Positions 23,534 through 31,647 of a stretch of 64,000 nt of DNA are shown here, in pieces (the first letter of the stretch is position 1; the number at the start of each line of letters is the position of its first letter). The stretch comes from Microlunatus soli. GTDB lineage: Bacteria > Actinomycetota > Actinomycetes > Propionibacteriales > Propionibacteriaceae. The translations under genes were made by a program, and so were the position numbers. Under the pieces are notes generated by a model. It worked only from the letters and a program-made list of their open reading frames with translations, did no database searches and was not told the DNA's origin. The stretch lies in contig NZ_LT629772.1 of NCBI RefSeq assembly GCF_900105385.1, positions 3,472,001 to 3,536,000 on the forward strand, read 5' to 3'.

Positions 23534-24922
23534 TCATGAGTTGCTGCTCTGCAGCGGAATGGTGGCGGTCAGGTGCGTCGGACCGCCGGGGGGAGAGGAC
23601 ACGGTCAGCGTTCCGTCGACCCCGCTGAGACGTTCTGCCAGGCCGGCCAGGCCGTGACCCTTGGCCAGCGAGGCGCCGCCGACGCCGTCGTCGCTGATCG
23701 TCATCACCACGATTGCGCCGACCTGCCGCAACTCGACGCCGCAGTTCTTGGCCCTGCTGTGCTTGGCCATGTTGGTCAGTGCCTCGGCGGTGACGAAGTA
23801 GGCGGCATTCTGCGCGGCATCGCTGAGTGGGACGTCCTCGACGTCGACGGTGGTGGGCACCCCGGAGCGAGCCGCCAGGGCGGTGATGGCTGCTCGAAGC
23901 CCCTGATCGGACAGGATCGGCGGCGCGATGCCGCGGGACAGGGTACGGATCTCGGCCAGCGCTTCCTGGGACTGTTCGAAGGCTTCGCGGAGCATCGTCC
24001 GGGCTTCGTCGGGATTGGTCCCGACCCGGCGTTCGGCGGCACTGATGTCCATCCCGAGCCGGACCAGCCGTTGTTGCGGACCGTCGTGCAGATCGCGTTC
24101 GAGCTTGCGTAGGGTGTGCGCCTCGGCCTCGCCGGCCGCGGCTCGGCTGGTGGCCAGGTGGCTGACCTGCTGGCGCAGCGCGCTCGCCTCGTCGTCCAGC
24201 AGGCCGCGGGCGATGCCGGCCTGCAGCAGCACCAGGCCGCGCAGCACGAAGGGGGCGGTGATCAGGAACAGTGCACCGATCGCGGTGTTCAGCGCGACGT
24301 CGGCGATCCGGCCGGGGAAGCCGAGCAGGTAGGCCAAGCCGGAGCCGTCACCCTGGTCGGGCAGCCAGACGCTCCACAGCCCGTACAGGATGCCGCCCGG
24401 GCCGGCGAAGAACCAGACCGCGCCGATCGGGAAACAGGCGGTGGCGATGATGAAGTTGATCAGGACGTGCAGCAACTCCCGCCAGGACTGGGCGTGCCCG
24501 AGCCGACGCAGCCGGCTGCGTAGCCCACGGGTCTTCGGCGGGTAGATGGTCTGGGTGATCGAGATCCCGACCAGCCCGAGCATCCGACGGTGGTAGCGGG
24601 CGAATCCACCGGCAACGCTGAGGCAGAGTGTCAGGACGGCCAGACCGACGATGATCGGCGAGGTCCCGACGCCGACGGCGAACAGCGGGATGCAGACGAT
24701 GAAGGCGGCCAGCGAGATGAAGAAGCTGCCGACCAGGAAGCCGAAGTCGGCGCAGGTCCGCCGGATCACCTGGCCGACACCGCGTCGCGCCGGCCGACCG
24801 CTCGGGCCGTCGCCGGGCTGCTCCTCGGGCGAACCCTGGGAGTAGGTCCGGTCCAGCGCATTCATTGCCGCGGCGCCCCGTTTCCCGAGTTCGTCCAGCG
24901 CGCTGCGTTCTTTGGCCACCAT
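23534..24922 (-). CDS. HisKA_3-type sensor histidine kinase
   Basis: A 462-residue membrane kinase. ATG 24922 is chosen because upstream in-frame residues are not kinase-like. Four to five hydrophobic segments occupy residues ~55-235. The phospho-acceptor is in ERDLHDGPQQRLV (His in LHDGPQ), followed by NMAKHSRA and DDGVGG of the HATPase domain. The kinase and the regulator at 22771 form a NarL-type pair that probably senses membrane or envelope signals. Their target genes are not evident. Confidence 0.86.
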   Translation of the reverse strand: MVAKERSALDELGKRGAAAMNALDRTYSQGSPEEQPGDGPSGRPARRGVGQVIRRTCADFGFLVGSFFISLAAFIVCIPLFAVGVGTSPIIVGLAVLTLCLSVAGGFARYHRRMLGLVGISITQTIYPPKTRGLRSRLRRLGHAQSWRELLHVLINFIIATACFPIGAVWFFAGPGGILYGLWSVWLPDQGDGSGLAYLLGFPGRIADVALNTAIGALFLITAPFVLRGLVLLQAGIARGLLDDEASALRQQVSHLATSRAAAGEAEAHTLRKLERDLHDGPQQRLVRLGMDISAAERRVGTNPDEARTMLREAFEQSQEALAEIRTLSRGIAPPILSDQGLRAAITALAARSGVPTTVDVEDVPLSDAAQNAAYFVTAEALTNMAKHSRAKNCGVELRQVGAIVVMTISDDGVGGASLAKGHGLAGLAERLSGVDGTLTVSSPPGGPTHLTATIPLQSSNS

Positions 24923-25040
24923 GGCATCAAGCTTCCCCGATCGGGGCGGATTGCGGTATCGGGGCGACCCGCGAGTCTGCACGGGGGATAACCCCACCGC
25001 TGACCCAGGCGGGTCGACCGTCGGGAATCGGCTACGCCGG

Positions 25041-25056
25041 TGCTACGGTTGTAGCA
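25041..25056 (+). promoter_or_regulatory. palindromic operator overlapping the antitoxin start codon
   Basis: TGCTAC-GGTT-GTAGCA is a perfect 6-bp-arm inverted repeat whose last base is the A of the antitoxin ATG (25056). A direct half-site (GCTACGCCGG) precedes it at 25031. Position and symmetry fit an autoregulatory site for the Phd/YefM-type antitoxin. No ribosome-binding site is visible before the ATG, so a leaderless transcript is possible. Confidence 0.6.
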
Positions 25057-25316
25057 TGACCGAGATCGCGGCCAGGGAGCTGCGCAACCACACCGCCGAT
25101 GTGCTTCGCCGAGTCGAATCCGGCGAGCTCGTGACGATCACGTCCCGTGGTCGTCCCGTCGCGGAGTTGAGGCCGGTGCACACACTCAGCCGCCGTCCGA
25201 TCGATCGTGCAGAGCTTGCGGGCCGCCTGACGCGGAAGCAGGCGGATTCCGGACTGCGTCGGGACCTGGCGGCATTGGCGGGCGACACCACTGATGATCT
25301 CGATCCGATCCGTTGA
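25056..25316 (+). CDS. Phd/YefM-family antitoxin
   Basis: An 86-residue protein with the family opening MTEIAARELRNHTADVLRRV and TITSRGRPVAELRP, the N-terminal DNA-binding fold of Phd/YefM/VapB-type antitoxins. The C-terminal half (residues ~50-86) is polar and would wrap around the toxin. Its stop overlaps the toxin start (TGATG at 25314). It likely represses its own operon through the palindrome at 25041-25056. Confidence 0.88.
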   Translation: MTEIAARELRNHTADVLRRVESGELVTITSRGRPVAELRPVHTLSRRPIDRAELAGRLTRKQADSGLRRDLAALAGDTTDDLDPIR

Positions 25317-25717
25317 TGACACGGGCGCCGAGGGGCCTGCTCGACACGAGCGTTTTCATCGCTGCAGAATCGGGTCGCTCGCTGAAGGTCGAGCTGTTGC
25401 CTGACGAGAGCGTTGTCTGTCCGGTGACGATCGCCGAGCTGCAGGCCGGCGTGTTGATCACGACCGATGTCACCACCCGCGCTCGACGGCTGGCGACTCT
25501 CGAGTCCACCGCCGACATCGAGATACTCGTCATCGATGGCCAGGTAGCCGCCGAGTGGGCGCGGATGCGCGTCTATCTGGCCGAGAAGAACCGGCGGGTC
25601 AACGTCAACGACCTCTGGATCGCGGCAACCGCCGTCGCCCATGGACTCCCCGTCGTCACCCAGGACGACGACTTCGCTCCGCTCGACGACGCCGGTCTGG
25701 AGATCATCCGCGTCTGA
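25316..25717 (+). CDS. PIN-domain toxin (VapC-like)
   Basis: A 133-residue PIN-domain RNase. The acidic active-site set is Asp10 (LLDTSVFIA), Glu41 (IAELQAG), Asp99 (NVNDLWIAA) and Asp117-119 (TQDDDF), all intact. VapC-type toxins cut specific RNAs, often tRNA or rRNA, when freed of antitoxin. ATG 25316 is preferred over TTG 25313 because it overlaps the antitoxin stop. The module sits between the two-component pair and the riboflavin operon. Confidence 0.88.
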   Translation: MTRAPRGLLDTSVFIAAESGRSLKVELLPDESVVCPVTIAELQAGVLITTDVTTRARRLATLESTADIEILVIDGQVAAEWARMRVYLAEKNRRVNVNDLWIAATAVAHGLPVVTQDDDFAPLDDAGLEIIRV

Positions 25718-25753
25718 AGCCGTGCGAGTGCCGATCGTTCCCGGGCGCGGCCT

Positions 25754-26236
25754 TCAGGACTTCGCGCCGACGGCGCGGATCGACAATGCCAACTCGATCG
25801 CTGCCGAGGCGGCTTCGAAGCCCTTGTCCTCTTTCGAGTCGGGTAGCCCGGCGCGGGCCAGCGCCTGATCCTCGGTGTCGCAGGTCAGCAGGCCGAAGCC
25901 GATCGGAGTCCGGGTGTCGACCGTCAGCCGGGCGAGCTGATCGGTAGCGCCCCGGCAGACGTAGTCGAAGTGCGGTGTGTCGCCGCGGATCACCACACCG
26001 AGCGCGACCACGGCGTCGAAGCCGCGGTCGATGGCGGCAGCGGCGCCGAGTGGCAGCTCGAACGAGCCGGGGACGCGGATCAGCTCCGGCGGCGCGGTGT
26101 TGTTGGCCTCGCACGCGCGCTGGGCGCCGGCGATCAGCCCGTCCATCACGGTGTCGTGCCACTGCGAGGCGACGATCGCGACCCGGAGTCCGGCGGCGTC
26201 GACAGCGGTCGGGGTTGGTGCTCCGGTACGGCTCAT
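25754..26236 (-). CDS. ribH: 6,7-dimethyl-8-ribityllumazine synthase
   Basis: A 160-residue lumazine synthase, last gene of the riboflavin operon. It joins 5-amino-6-ribitylaminouracil with dihydroxybutanone phosphate. Recognisable parts are VPGSFELPLGA, the phosphate/ribityl site GVVIRGDTPHFDYV with the catalytic His, and IGFGLLTCDTEDQALARAG. The start overlaps the ribBA stop (ATGA). About 37 bp separate its stop from the convergent toxin gene. Confidence 0.95.
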   Translation of the reverse strand: MSRTGAPTPTAVDAAGLRVAIVASQWHDTVMDGLIAGAQRACEANNTAPPELIRVPGSFELPLGAAAAIDRGFDAVVALGVVIRGDTPHFDYVCRGATDQLARLTVDTRTPIGFGLLTCDTEDQALARAGLPDSKEDKGFEAASAAIELALSIRAVGAKS

Positions 26237-27576
26237 GATGCGGCTCCTCGATGATGGTGCGGTTGATGGGTGTCCAGGTCGGCCAGCCGGTGTCCCATCC
26301 GGTCCCGTTTGGTCCGCAGGTAGTTGATGTTGTCCGGTCCGGCGAAGGTGCCGGTCGCGATCAGCTCGGTCACGTCGATGCCGCCGCGTTCCAGCCCTCG
26401 TTGTTTGGCGGGGTTGTTGGTGATCAGCCGAACGGCGCTGACACCGAGGTCGCGCAGGATCTGGGCGGCGTCGTCGTAGCTGCGCGCGTCGGCCGGCAAC
26501 CCGAGATCGAGGTTGGCGTCGACGGTGTCCCGACCGGATTCCTGCAGCTGATAGGCCTGCAGCTTGGGTGCCAGTCCGATCCCGCGACCCTCCTGACCGC
26601 GCAGGTAGACCAGCACCCCACCCTGCTCGGCGATGGTGGCCAGGGCGTCGGTGAGCTGCGGACCGCAGTCGCAACGCAACGAACCGAAGGCGTCGCCGGT
26701 CAGGCATTCCGAATGCACCCGGGTGAGCACCGGGGTGTCCACATCCACTGTGCCGCCGACGAGTGCGACGTGCTCGGCGCCGGTGATCAGCGAGCGATAG
26801 GCATGGGCGGTGAAGATCCCGTATGCGGTGGGCAGGTTGGTGACGGCCACCGGCTCGATCAGCCGTTCGTGCCGCCACCGGTAGCCGGCCAGCTGCTCGA
26901 TGCTGATCATGGTCAACCGATGCTGCTCGGCGAAGGTGGTCAGCTGCCGGCCGCGGGTCATGGTGCCGTCGTCGTTGACCAGTTCGGCGATCACCCCGAC
27001 CGGCGGCTGGCCGGCGAGCCGGGCCAGGTCGACTGCGGCCTCGGTGTGCCCACGCCGTTCCAGGACGCCCCGGGGGCGTGCCCGCAGCGGGAAGACATGA
27101 CCGGGCCGGGTCAGATCTGTGGTCGTGGTGCCCGGATCGGTGAGTGCTCGTACGGTCCGGGACCGGTCGGCGGCCGAGATGCCGGTGCTGACCTCGGTCG
27201 CAGCGTCGACACTGATCGCGTACGCCGTACCCTTCGGGTCGGCGTTGTCGGCAACCATCGCGGGCAACGCGAGCCGATCAAGATCCTCGCCGAGCATCGG
27301 TACGCACACCACGCCGGAGCTGTGCCTGATCATGAACGCCATCAACTCCGTCGTGCTGTGTGCGCCGGCGAAGATCAGATCGCCCTCGTCCTCCCGATCA
27401 TGATCATCGACGACCACCACCGGTCGTCCGGCGGCCACCTCGGCGATCACCCGCTCGACGGCCGCGTCGTCGGCCGCGGGCCCCGAGCCTGTCGAAGGGC
27501 CGCGAGGTGAGGTTGGCTGCCCAGCTGCAGATGGCGTCGCGGCGACAAGCTCAGGACCCTTCGGTGGGGTGATCAT
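26233..27576 (-). CDS. ribBA: bifunctional DHBP synthase / GTP cyclohydrolase II
   Basis: A 447-residue fusion. RibB part: DHDREDEGDLIFAG near residue 60 and RRGHTEAAVDLARLAG near 190. RibA part: the zinc site in CLTGDAFGSLRCDCG, and RGQEGRGIGL. It makes both precursors of riboflavin, from ribulose 5-phosphate and GTP. The first ~36 residues are extra and low in complexity: they contain translations of two dispersed repeats, so catalysis does not need them. Both ends overlap neighbours by 4 nt. Start ATG 27576 is used because of the overlap with ribE. Confidence 0.95.
   Translation of the reverse strand: MITPPKGPELVAATPSAAGQPTSPRGPSTGSGPAADDAAVERVIAEVAAGRPVVVVDDHDREDEGDLIFAGAHSTTELMAFMIRHSSGVVCVPMLGEDLDRLALPAMVADNADPKGTAYAISVDAATEVSTGISAADRSRTVRALTDPGTTTTDLTRPGHVFPLRARPRGVLERRGHTEAAVDLARLAGQPPVGVIAELVNDDGTMTRGRQLTTFAEQHRLTMISIEQLAGYRWRHERLIEPVAVTNLPTAYGIFTAHAYRSLITGAEHVALVGGTVDVDTPVLTRVHSECLTGDAFGSLRCDCGPQLTDALATIAEQGGVLVYLRGQEGRGIGLAPKLQAYQLQESGRDTVDANLDLGLPADARSYDDAAQILRDLGVSAVRLITNNPAKQRGLERGGIDVTELIATGTFAGPDNINYLRTKRDRMGHRLADLDTHQPHHHRGAAS
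27485..27564. repeat. two dispersed repeats inside the ribBA 5' end
   Basis: GAGCCTGTCGAAGG at 27485-27498 and GACAAGCTCAGGACCCTTCGG at about 27544-27564 are two oppositely oriented copies. On the coding strand the first is read as PSTGSGP. Together they form most of the non-conserved N-terminal extension of RibBA. Confidence 0.65.
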
Positions 27577-28199
27577 GCTCGACTCCCGATCTTCGCCGTC
27601 GTGAGCCGCTCGACGTACTTGGCGATCACGTCGACCTCGAGGTTGACCGTGGTGCCGGGAGTGGCCGCGCCGAGCGTGGTCCGGGCCAGCGTCTCGGGGA
27701 TCAGGGCGACGCTGAAGCTGGCGGGGTCGTCGGTGACGGCGGTGACGGTCAGCGACGTGCCGTCCACCGCGATCGATCCCTTCTCGGCGACGTAGCGGGC
27801 AAGATCATCGGGCAGGGCGATGGTCACCACCTCCCAGCGTTCGCCGGGCTGCCGTTCGATGATCGTCCCGGTGCCGTCGACGTGGCCCTGCACGATGTGC
27901 CCGTCCAGCCTGCCGTCGGCCGGCATCGCGCGTTCCAGATTGACCGGGGCGCCCGGGGTGAGAGTGCCGAGGCTGCTGCGGGACAACGTTTCGGCCATCA
28001 CGTCGGCGGTGAAGCTGTGCGACGACGCTGCGGTTTCGTGGTGCTCGACGAGGGTGAGGCAGACGCCGTTCACCGCGATCGATGCGCCGAGTGCGACATC
28101 GCCGATCGGGAGGGCGGTCCGGATCCGAAGCCGGGCCGAGTCGGTCAGTCGGACCAGCTCTTCGACCTGGCCGAGGTCCTCGATGATGCCGGTGAACAT
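27573..28199 (-). CDS. ribE: riboflavin synthase, alpha subunit
   Basis: A 208-residue protein of two homologous lumazine-binding domains. It opens with MFTGIIEDLGQVEEL; SIAVNGVCLT marks the first domain and VDGTSLTVTAV the second. It converts two lumazines to riboflavin and one pyrimidine that is recycled by RibH. It overlaps ribBA by 4 nt, and its start overlaps the ribD stop by one base (TGATG). Length is normal for the family. Confidence 0.95.
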   Translation of the reverse strand: MFTGIIEDLGQVEELVRLTDSARLRIRTALPIGDVALGASIAVNGVCLTLVEHHETAASSHSFTADVMAETLSRSSLGTLTPGAPVNLERAMPADGRLDGHIVQGHVDGTGTIIERQPGERWEVVTIALPDDLARYVAEKGSIAVDGTSLTVTAVTDDPASFSVALIPETLARTTLGAATPGTTVNLEVDVIAKYVERLTTAKIGSRA

Positions 28200-29332
28200 C
28201 AGTGATCTCCTTCGTGGTGTGGGCTGTGCGGGTGTTGGGGGTCGGGCGTCGGGGCGGCAGTCCGGAGCCGGGTGGTGATCCGGGCGCAGCGTTCCGTGCC
28301 GGTGCCGATCGAGGTGATGTCGGTGATCTCGCCCCGTAGCGCGTCATCGATCCTCCAGATGCCGAGGTCGCCGACGGCGGCCGGTCCGGCGCCGAGCAGC
28401 ACCGGCGCGATGTAGCTGATCAGCTCGTCGACCAGCCCGGCCTCCAGGAAGGTTGCCGCGACCCCTGGGCCGCCCTCGATCAGCACCGAGGAGACGCCGC
28501 GTTCCCGCAGCGTTCGCAGCGCAACGGGCGCGGACCGGGTCCGCAGCAGGGCGGTCTCCGCCGAATCGTCCAGCACCGCCGCGTCGGCGGGGATCTCGGT
28601 GGTGCCGAAGACGACGCGCAGCGGTTGATCGGGCTGCTGATCGGCGCTGTCGGGAACGGTGCGAGCGGTCAGCCGGGGATTGTCGGCGAGAACGGTGCCG
28701 GTGCCGGCCAGCACCGCATCGGACCGGGCTCGTAGCAGGTGCCCGTCGGCACGGGCAGCGGTCGAGGTGATCCACTGGCTGCTGCCGTCGGCTGCTGCGA
28801 CCCGACCGTCCAGGGTGCTGGCGATCTTGAGCCGCACCCAGGGGCGGCGGTGCTGCTGGGCGAAGGTCCAGTCGGAGTTGATCATGATCGCCCGATCGGC
28901 GCCGACGTTGCCGATCACCGTCACGCCGGCGGCGCGGAGCCGGGCGGCACCGCCTGCGGCGAGCGGATTCGGGTCCGGCTGGGCGAAGATCACCCGGGCG
29001 ATCCCGGCCTCGATCAGCGCGTCGGCGCAGGGCCCGGTCCGTCCCTGGTGGGCGCACGGTTCGAGGGTGACCACAGCGGTGCCACCGCGTGCTGCCGGAC
29101 CGGCGACGGCGAGCGCCGCGACTTCGGCGTGCGGGGTGCCGGCGCCACGGTGATGTCCCTGTCCGACCACGGCGCCGGTGGCGTCCAGGATGACGCAGCC
29201 GACGCGCGGATTGCCGCCACGGCGGTGGAACGCGCCGGTCGCGGCCAGATCCAGCGCGCGCTGCATCGCACTGCCCTCGGCAGTACGGACCGTCGCCGGC
29301 CCGGGTTGTGGGTGAAGCTCCTCGATCATCAT
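28199..29332 (-). CDS. ribD: bifunctional pyrimidine deaminase/reductase
   Basis: A 377-residue enzyme, first gene of the riboflavin operon. The zinc deaminase part has HAEVAAL and EPCAHQGRTGPC (residues ~70-105). The reductase part from ~160 starts RPWVRLKIASTLDGRVA and has LIEGGPGVAATFL near 290. Start ATG 29332 or 29329. An FMN riboswitch and a GC-rich hairpin lie in its ~280-nt leader. Confidence 0.95.
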   Translation of the reverse strand: MMIEELHPQPGPATVRTAEGSAMQRALDLAATGAFHRRGGNPRVGCVILDATGAVVGQGHHRGAGTPHAEVAALAVAGPAARGGTAVVTLEPCAHQGRTGPCADALIEAGIARVIFAQPDPNPLAAGGAARLRAAGVTVIGNVGADRAIMINSDWTFAQQHRRPWVRLKIASTLDGRVAAADGSSQWITSTAARADGHLLRARSDAVLAGTGTVLADNPRLTARTVPDSADQQPDQPLRVVFGTTEIPADAAVLDDSAETALLRTRSAPVALRTLRERGVSSVLIEGGPGVAATFLEAGLVDELISYIAPVLLGAGPAAVGDLGIWRIDDALRGEITDITSIGTGTERCARITTRLRTAAPTPDPQHPHSPHHEGDH

Positions 29333-29398
29333 GTCCCTCGGCTCGCGCGAGCTCCGGGGTGTGAGAGGACGATGTCGCCGCCGGGCGATCAGGCTCCG

Positions 29399-29438
29399 GG
29401 TCCGGTGGCCGCAGCCGGCGGCTGCCGACGCCCGGACC
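29399..29438 (-). promoter_or_regulatory. GC-rich hairpin between the riboswitch and ribD
   Basis: GGTCCGG (29399-29405) pairs with CCGGACC (29432-29438), and inside it GCAGCC (29411-29416) pairs with GGCTGC (29420-29425). It lies downstream of the FMN aptamer in the direction of transcription. It has no T-run, so it is probably an expression platform acting through rho or through RBS access rather than an intrinsic terminator. Confidence 0.5.
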
Positions 29439-29482
29439 GTACCGGTGACCCTTCGATCAGCCGTCGGTCGACATCGAATCTC

Positions 29483-29606
29483 CGCGTGCGCTTCCCATCC
29501 GGACTTTCACCGTCGGTCCAGGAGTTTCACCTGGTCAACCGCTCACTGGTTGTGAACGGGTCGCGGACTGTCACCGCCGGCTCGGAGTTTCACCGACCCC
29601 AGAGCA
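29483..29606 (-). promoter_or_regulatory. FMN riboswitch (RFN element)
   Basis: Read leftward, the RFN landmarks appear in order: GGGGTCGGTGAAACTCCGA, CCGGCGGTGACAGTCCGCGA, a variable stem, GGTGAAACTCCTGGACC, GACGGTGAAAGTCCGGATGG and GAAGCGCACG. These are the conserved loops of the FMN aptamer. It precedes ribD by about 150 nt and should switch off the rib operon when FMN is abundant. Confidence 0.95.
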
Positions 29607-29747
29607 CGCAGATTGTTCTTGTCTCGAGTCTGACACGGCCTGTCAAGCCCGGCTGACGCCGTCTCGCCTGGTGTCGGACCGGCAACGATTCGCCCTACAG
29701 CGAACGCCGTTGACTTCATCCACACTTGAACTTCTAGATTTCCGGTC

Positions 29748-31640
29748 ATGAGCATGGAAGTCACGGCGTGGAATTCGCTGTACAACGCGATGCACGCCCA
29801 GTCCGATCGCCGGCCCTTCTCCCGCCGCACGCTGCGCCGGATCGTGGCCTTCGCCCGTCCGCATCGGGCCGACCTGGTGTGGTTCCTGGTGCTCAGCGTC
29901 GCGGTCGCCGTGCTCGGCGTCGTCACGCCGCTGCTGGCCGGCCGGGTGGTGAACGCGATCATCGGGCAGCGCCCGTTCGCCGAGGTGTTGCGGCTGGCAC
30001 TGATCATCGCGCTGGTCGCTGTCGGCGTGGCCGCCTTCGGGATGGTCACCCGCTGGCTCTCCGCGCGGATCGGCGAGGGGTTGATCCTCGACCTGCGGCG
30101 TGAGGTGTTCGATCACGTCCAGCGGATGCCGATCGCGTTCTTCACCCGGACTCGGACCGGGGCCCTGGTCAGCCGGCTGAACAACGATGTGATCGGCGCC
30201 CAACGCGCGTTCAGCCAGACACTGTCCGGGGTGGTCACCAATATCGTGGCGCTGATCCTGACGCTGGTCGTGATGCTGTCGTTGTCGATCCCGATCACCC
30301 TGCTGGCACTGGTGCTGTTGCCGATCTTCGTCATCCCGGCCCGCCGGCTCGGCGGCCGACTCGCCCGGCTCGAGCGGGAGGGCGCCAACCACAACTCGGT
30401 GATGAGCACCCAGATGACCGAACGGTTCTCCGCCCCCGGCGCGACGCTGGTCAAGCTGTTCGCCCGACCCGAACGCGAGTCCTCGGCCTTTGCCGATCGG
30501 GCCGGCCGGGTCCGCGACATCGGGGTCCGGACCGCGATGGTGCAGATGACCTTCGTGACCGCACTGACGCTGGTCTCGGCGCTGGCCCTTGCCCTGGTCT
30601 ACGGCCTCGGCGGATTCCTGTCCCTGCAGGGAACCCTCGACGCGGGCACGGTCGTCTCGCTGGCCCTGCTGCTGACCCAGTTGTACGCACCGTTGACGGC
30701 GCTGGCCAGTGCCCGGGTCGAGGTGATGAGTGCGCTGGTCAGCTTCGAGCGGGTCTTCGAGGTGCTGGACCTGAAACCGTTGATCACCGAGAAGCCCGAT
30801 GCCGTCACCGTCCCCGACGGGCCGGTGTCGGTCGAGTTCGACGCCGTGCACTTCGGCTACCCGTCGGCGGACAAGGTGTCGTTGGCGTCGCTGGAAGAGG
30901 TGGCGACGCTGGACACCCGCGGTGGTGAGGAGGTGCTGCACGGTCTGGATCTGCGGATCGAGCCGGGCCAGTTGGTGGCACTGGTCGGATCGTCGGGCGC
31001 AGGCAAGTCGACGACCGCCCAGCTGTTGCCGCGGCTGTACGACGTGGACAGCGGCGCCGTCCGACTGGCCGGAGTGGACGTCCGGGATCTGACCGCGGAA
31101 TCGCTACGACAGACGGTCGGAATGGTCACCCAGGACGGTCACCTGTTCCACGCCAGCATCCGGGAGAATCTCCTGCTGGCCGACGAATCGGCATCCGATG
31201 ATCAACTGTGGCAGGCACTGCGCAGGGCTCGGCTGGAGCGGCTGATCAACGATCTTCCCGATGGCCTGGACACCATCGTCGGAGAGCGCGGCTACCGGCT
31301 GTCCGGTGGTGAGCGGCAGCGTCTCACGATCGCCCGGCTGTTGCTGGCCGAGCCGCAGGTGGTGATCTTGGACGAGGCCACCGCCCACCTCGACGCGACG
31401 TCCGAGGCCGCCGTCCAGGCCGCATTGGCCGACGCCCTGCGGGGCCGGACCTCACTGGTGATCGCACACCGCCTGTCCACGATCCATGCCGCCGATCAGA
31501 TCATCGTGTTGGAGGAGGGCCGAGCGGTCGAACGCGGCACCCACACCGAACTGTTGGCGGCCGGTGGGCGTTACGCCGACCTGTACCGGGTGCAGTTCGC
31601 CAGCGGGCCACCGGACGACGAACCGGTCGTCGTGGCCTGA
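29748..31640 (+). CDS. ABC exporter, fused membrane and ATPase domains
   Basis: A 630-residue half-transporter. Residues ~35-330 hold six TM helices (ABC type-1 exporter fold). The ATPase domain has GSSGAGKS (Walker A, ~residue 413), LSGGERQR (~519) and VVILDEATAHLD (Walker B). Two subunits would dimerise. Substrates of this group include lipids, peptides and drugs. A 22-residue insert (around 375-395, SADKVSLASLEEVATLDTRGG) separates the first ATPase strand from the Walker A strand. ATG 29748 lies about 140 bp from the riboswitch, in a divergent arrangement. Confidence 0.87.
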   Translation: MSMEVTAWNSLYNAMHAQSDRRPFSRRTLRRIVAFARPHRADLVWFLVLSVAVAVLGVVTPLLAGRVVNAIIGQRPFAEVLRLALIIALVAVGVAAFGMVTRWLSARIGEGLILDLRREVFDHVQRMPIAFFTRTRTGALVSRLNNDVIGAQRAFSQTLSGVVTNIVALILTLVVMLSLSIPITLLALVLLPIFVIPARRLGGRLARLEREGANHNSVMSTQMTERFSAPGATLVKLFARPERESSAFADRAGRVRDIGVRTAMVQMTFVTALTLVSALALALVYGLGGFLSLQGTLDAGTVVSLALLLTQLYAPLTALASARVEVMSALVSFERVFEVLDLKPLITEKPDAVTVPDGPVSVEFDAVHFGYPSADKVSLASLEEVATLDTRGGEEVLHGLDLRIEPGQLVALVGSSGAGKSTTAQLLPRLYDVDSGAVRLAGVDVRDLTAESLRQTVGMVTQDGHLFHASIRENLLLADESASDDQLWQALRRARLERLINDLPDGLDTIVGERGYRLSGGERQRLTIARLLLAEPQVVILDEATAHLDATSEAAVQAALADALRGRTSLVIAHRLSTIHAADQIIVLEEGRAVERGTHTELLAAGGRYADLYRVQFASGPPDDEPVVVA

Positions 31641-31647
31641 CCGCCGG

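Noticed and set aside
25313-25717. TTG start for the toxin gene
   Set aside because: ATG 25316 overlaps the antitoxin stop in the usual TGATG manner and starts a normal PIN domain.
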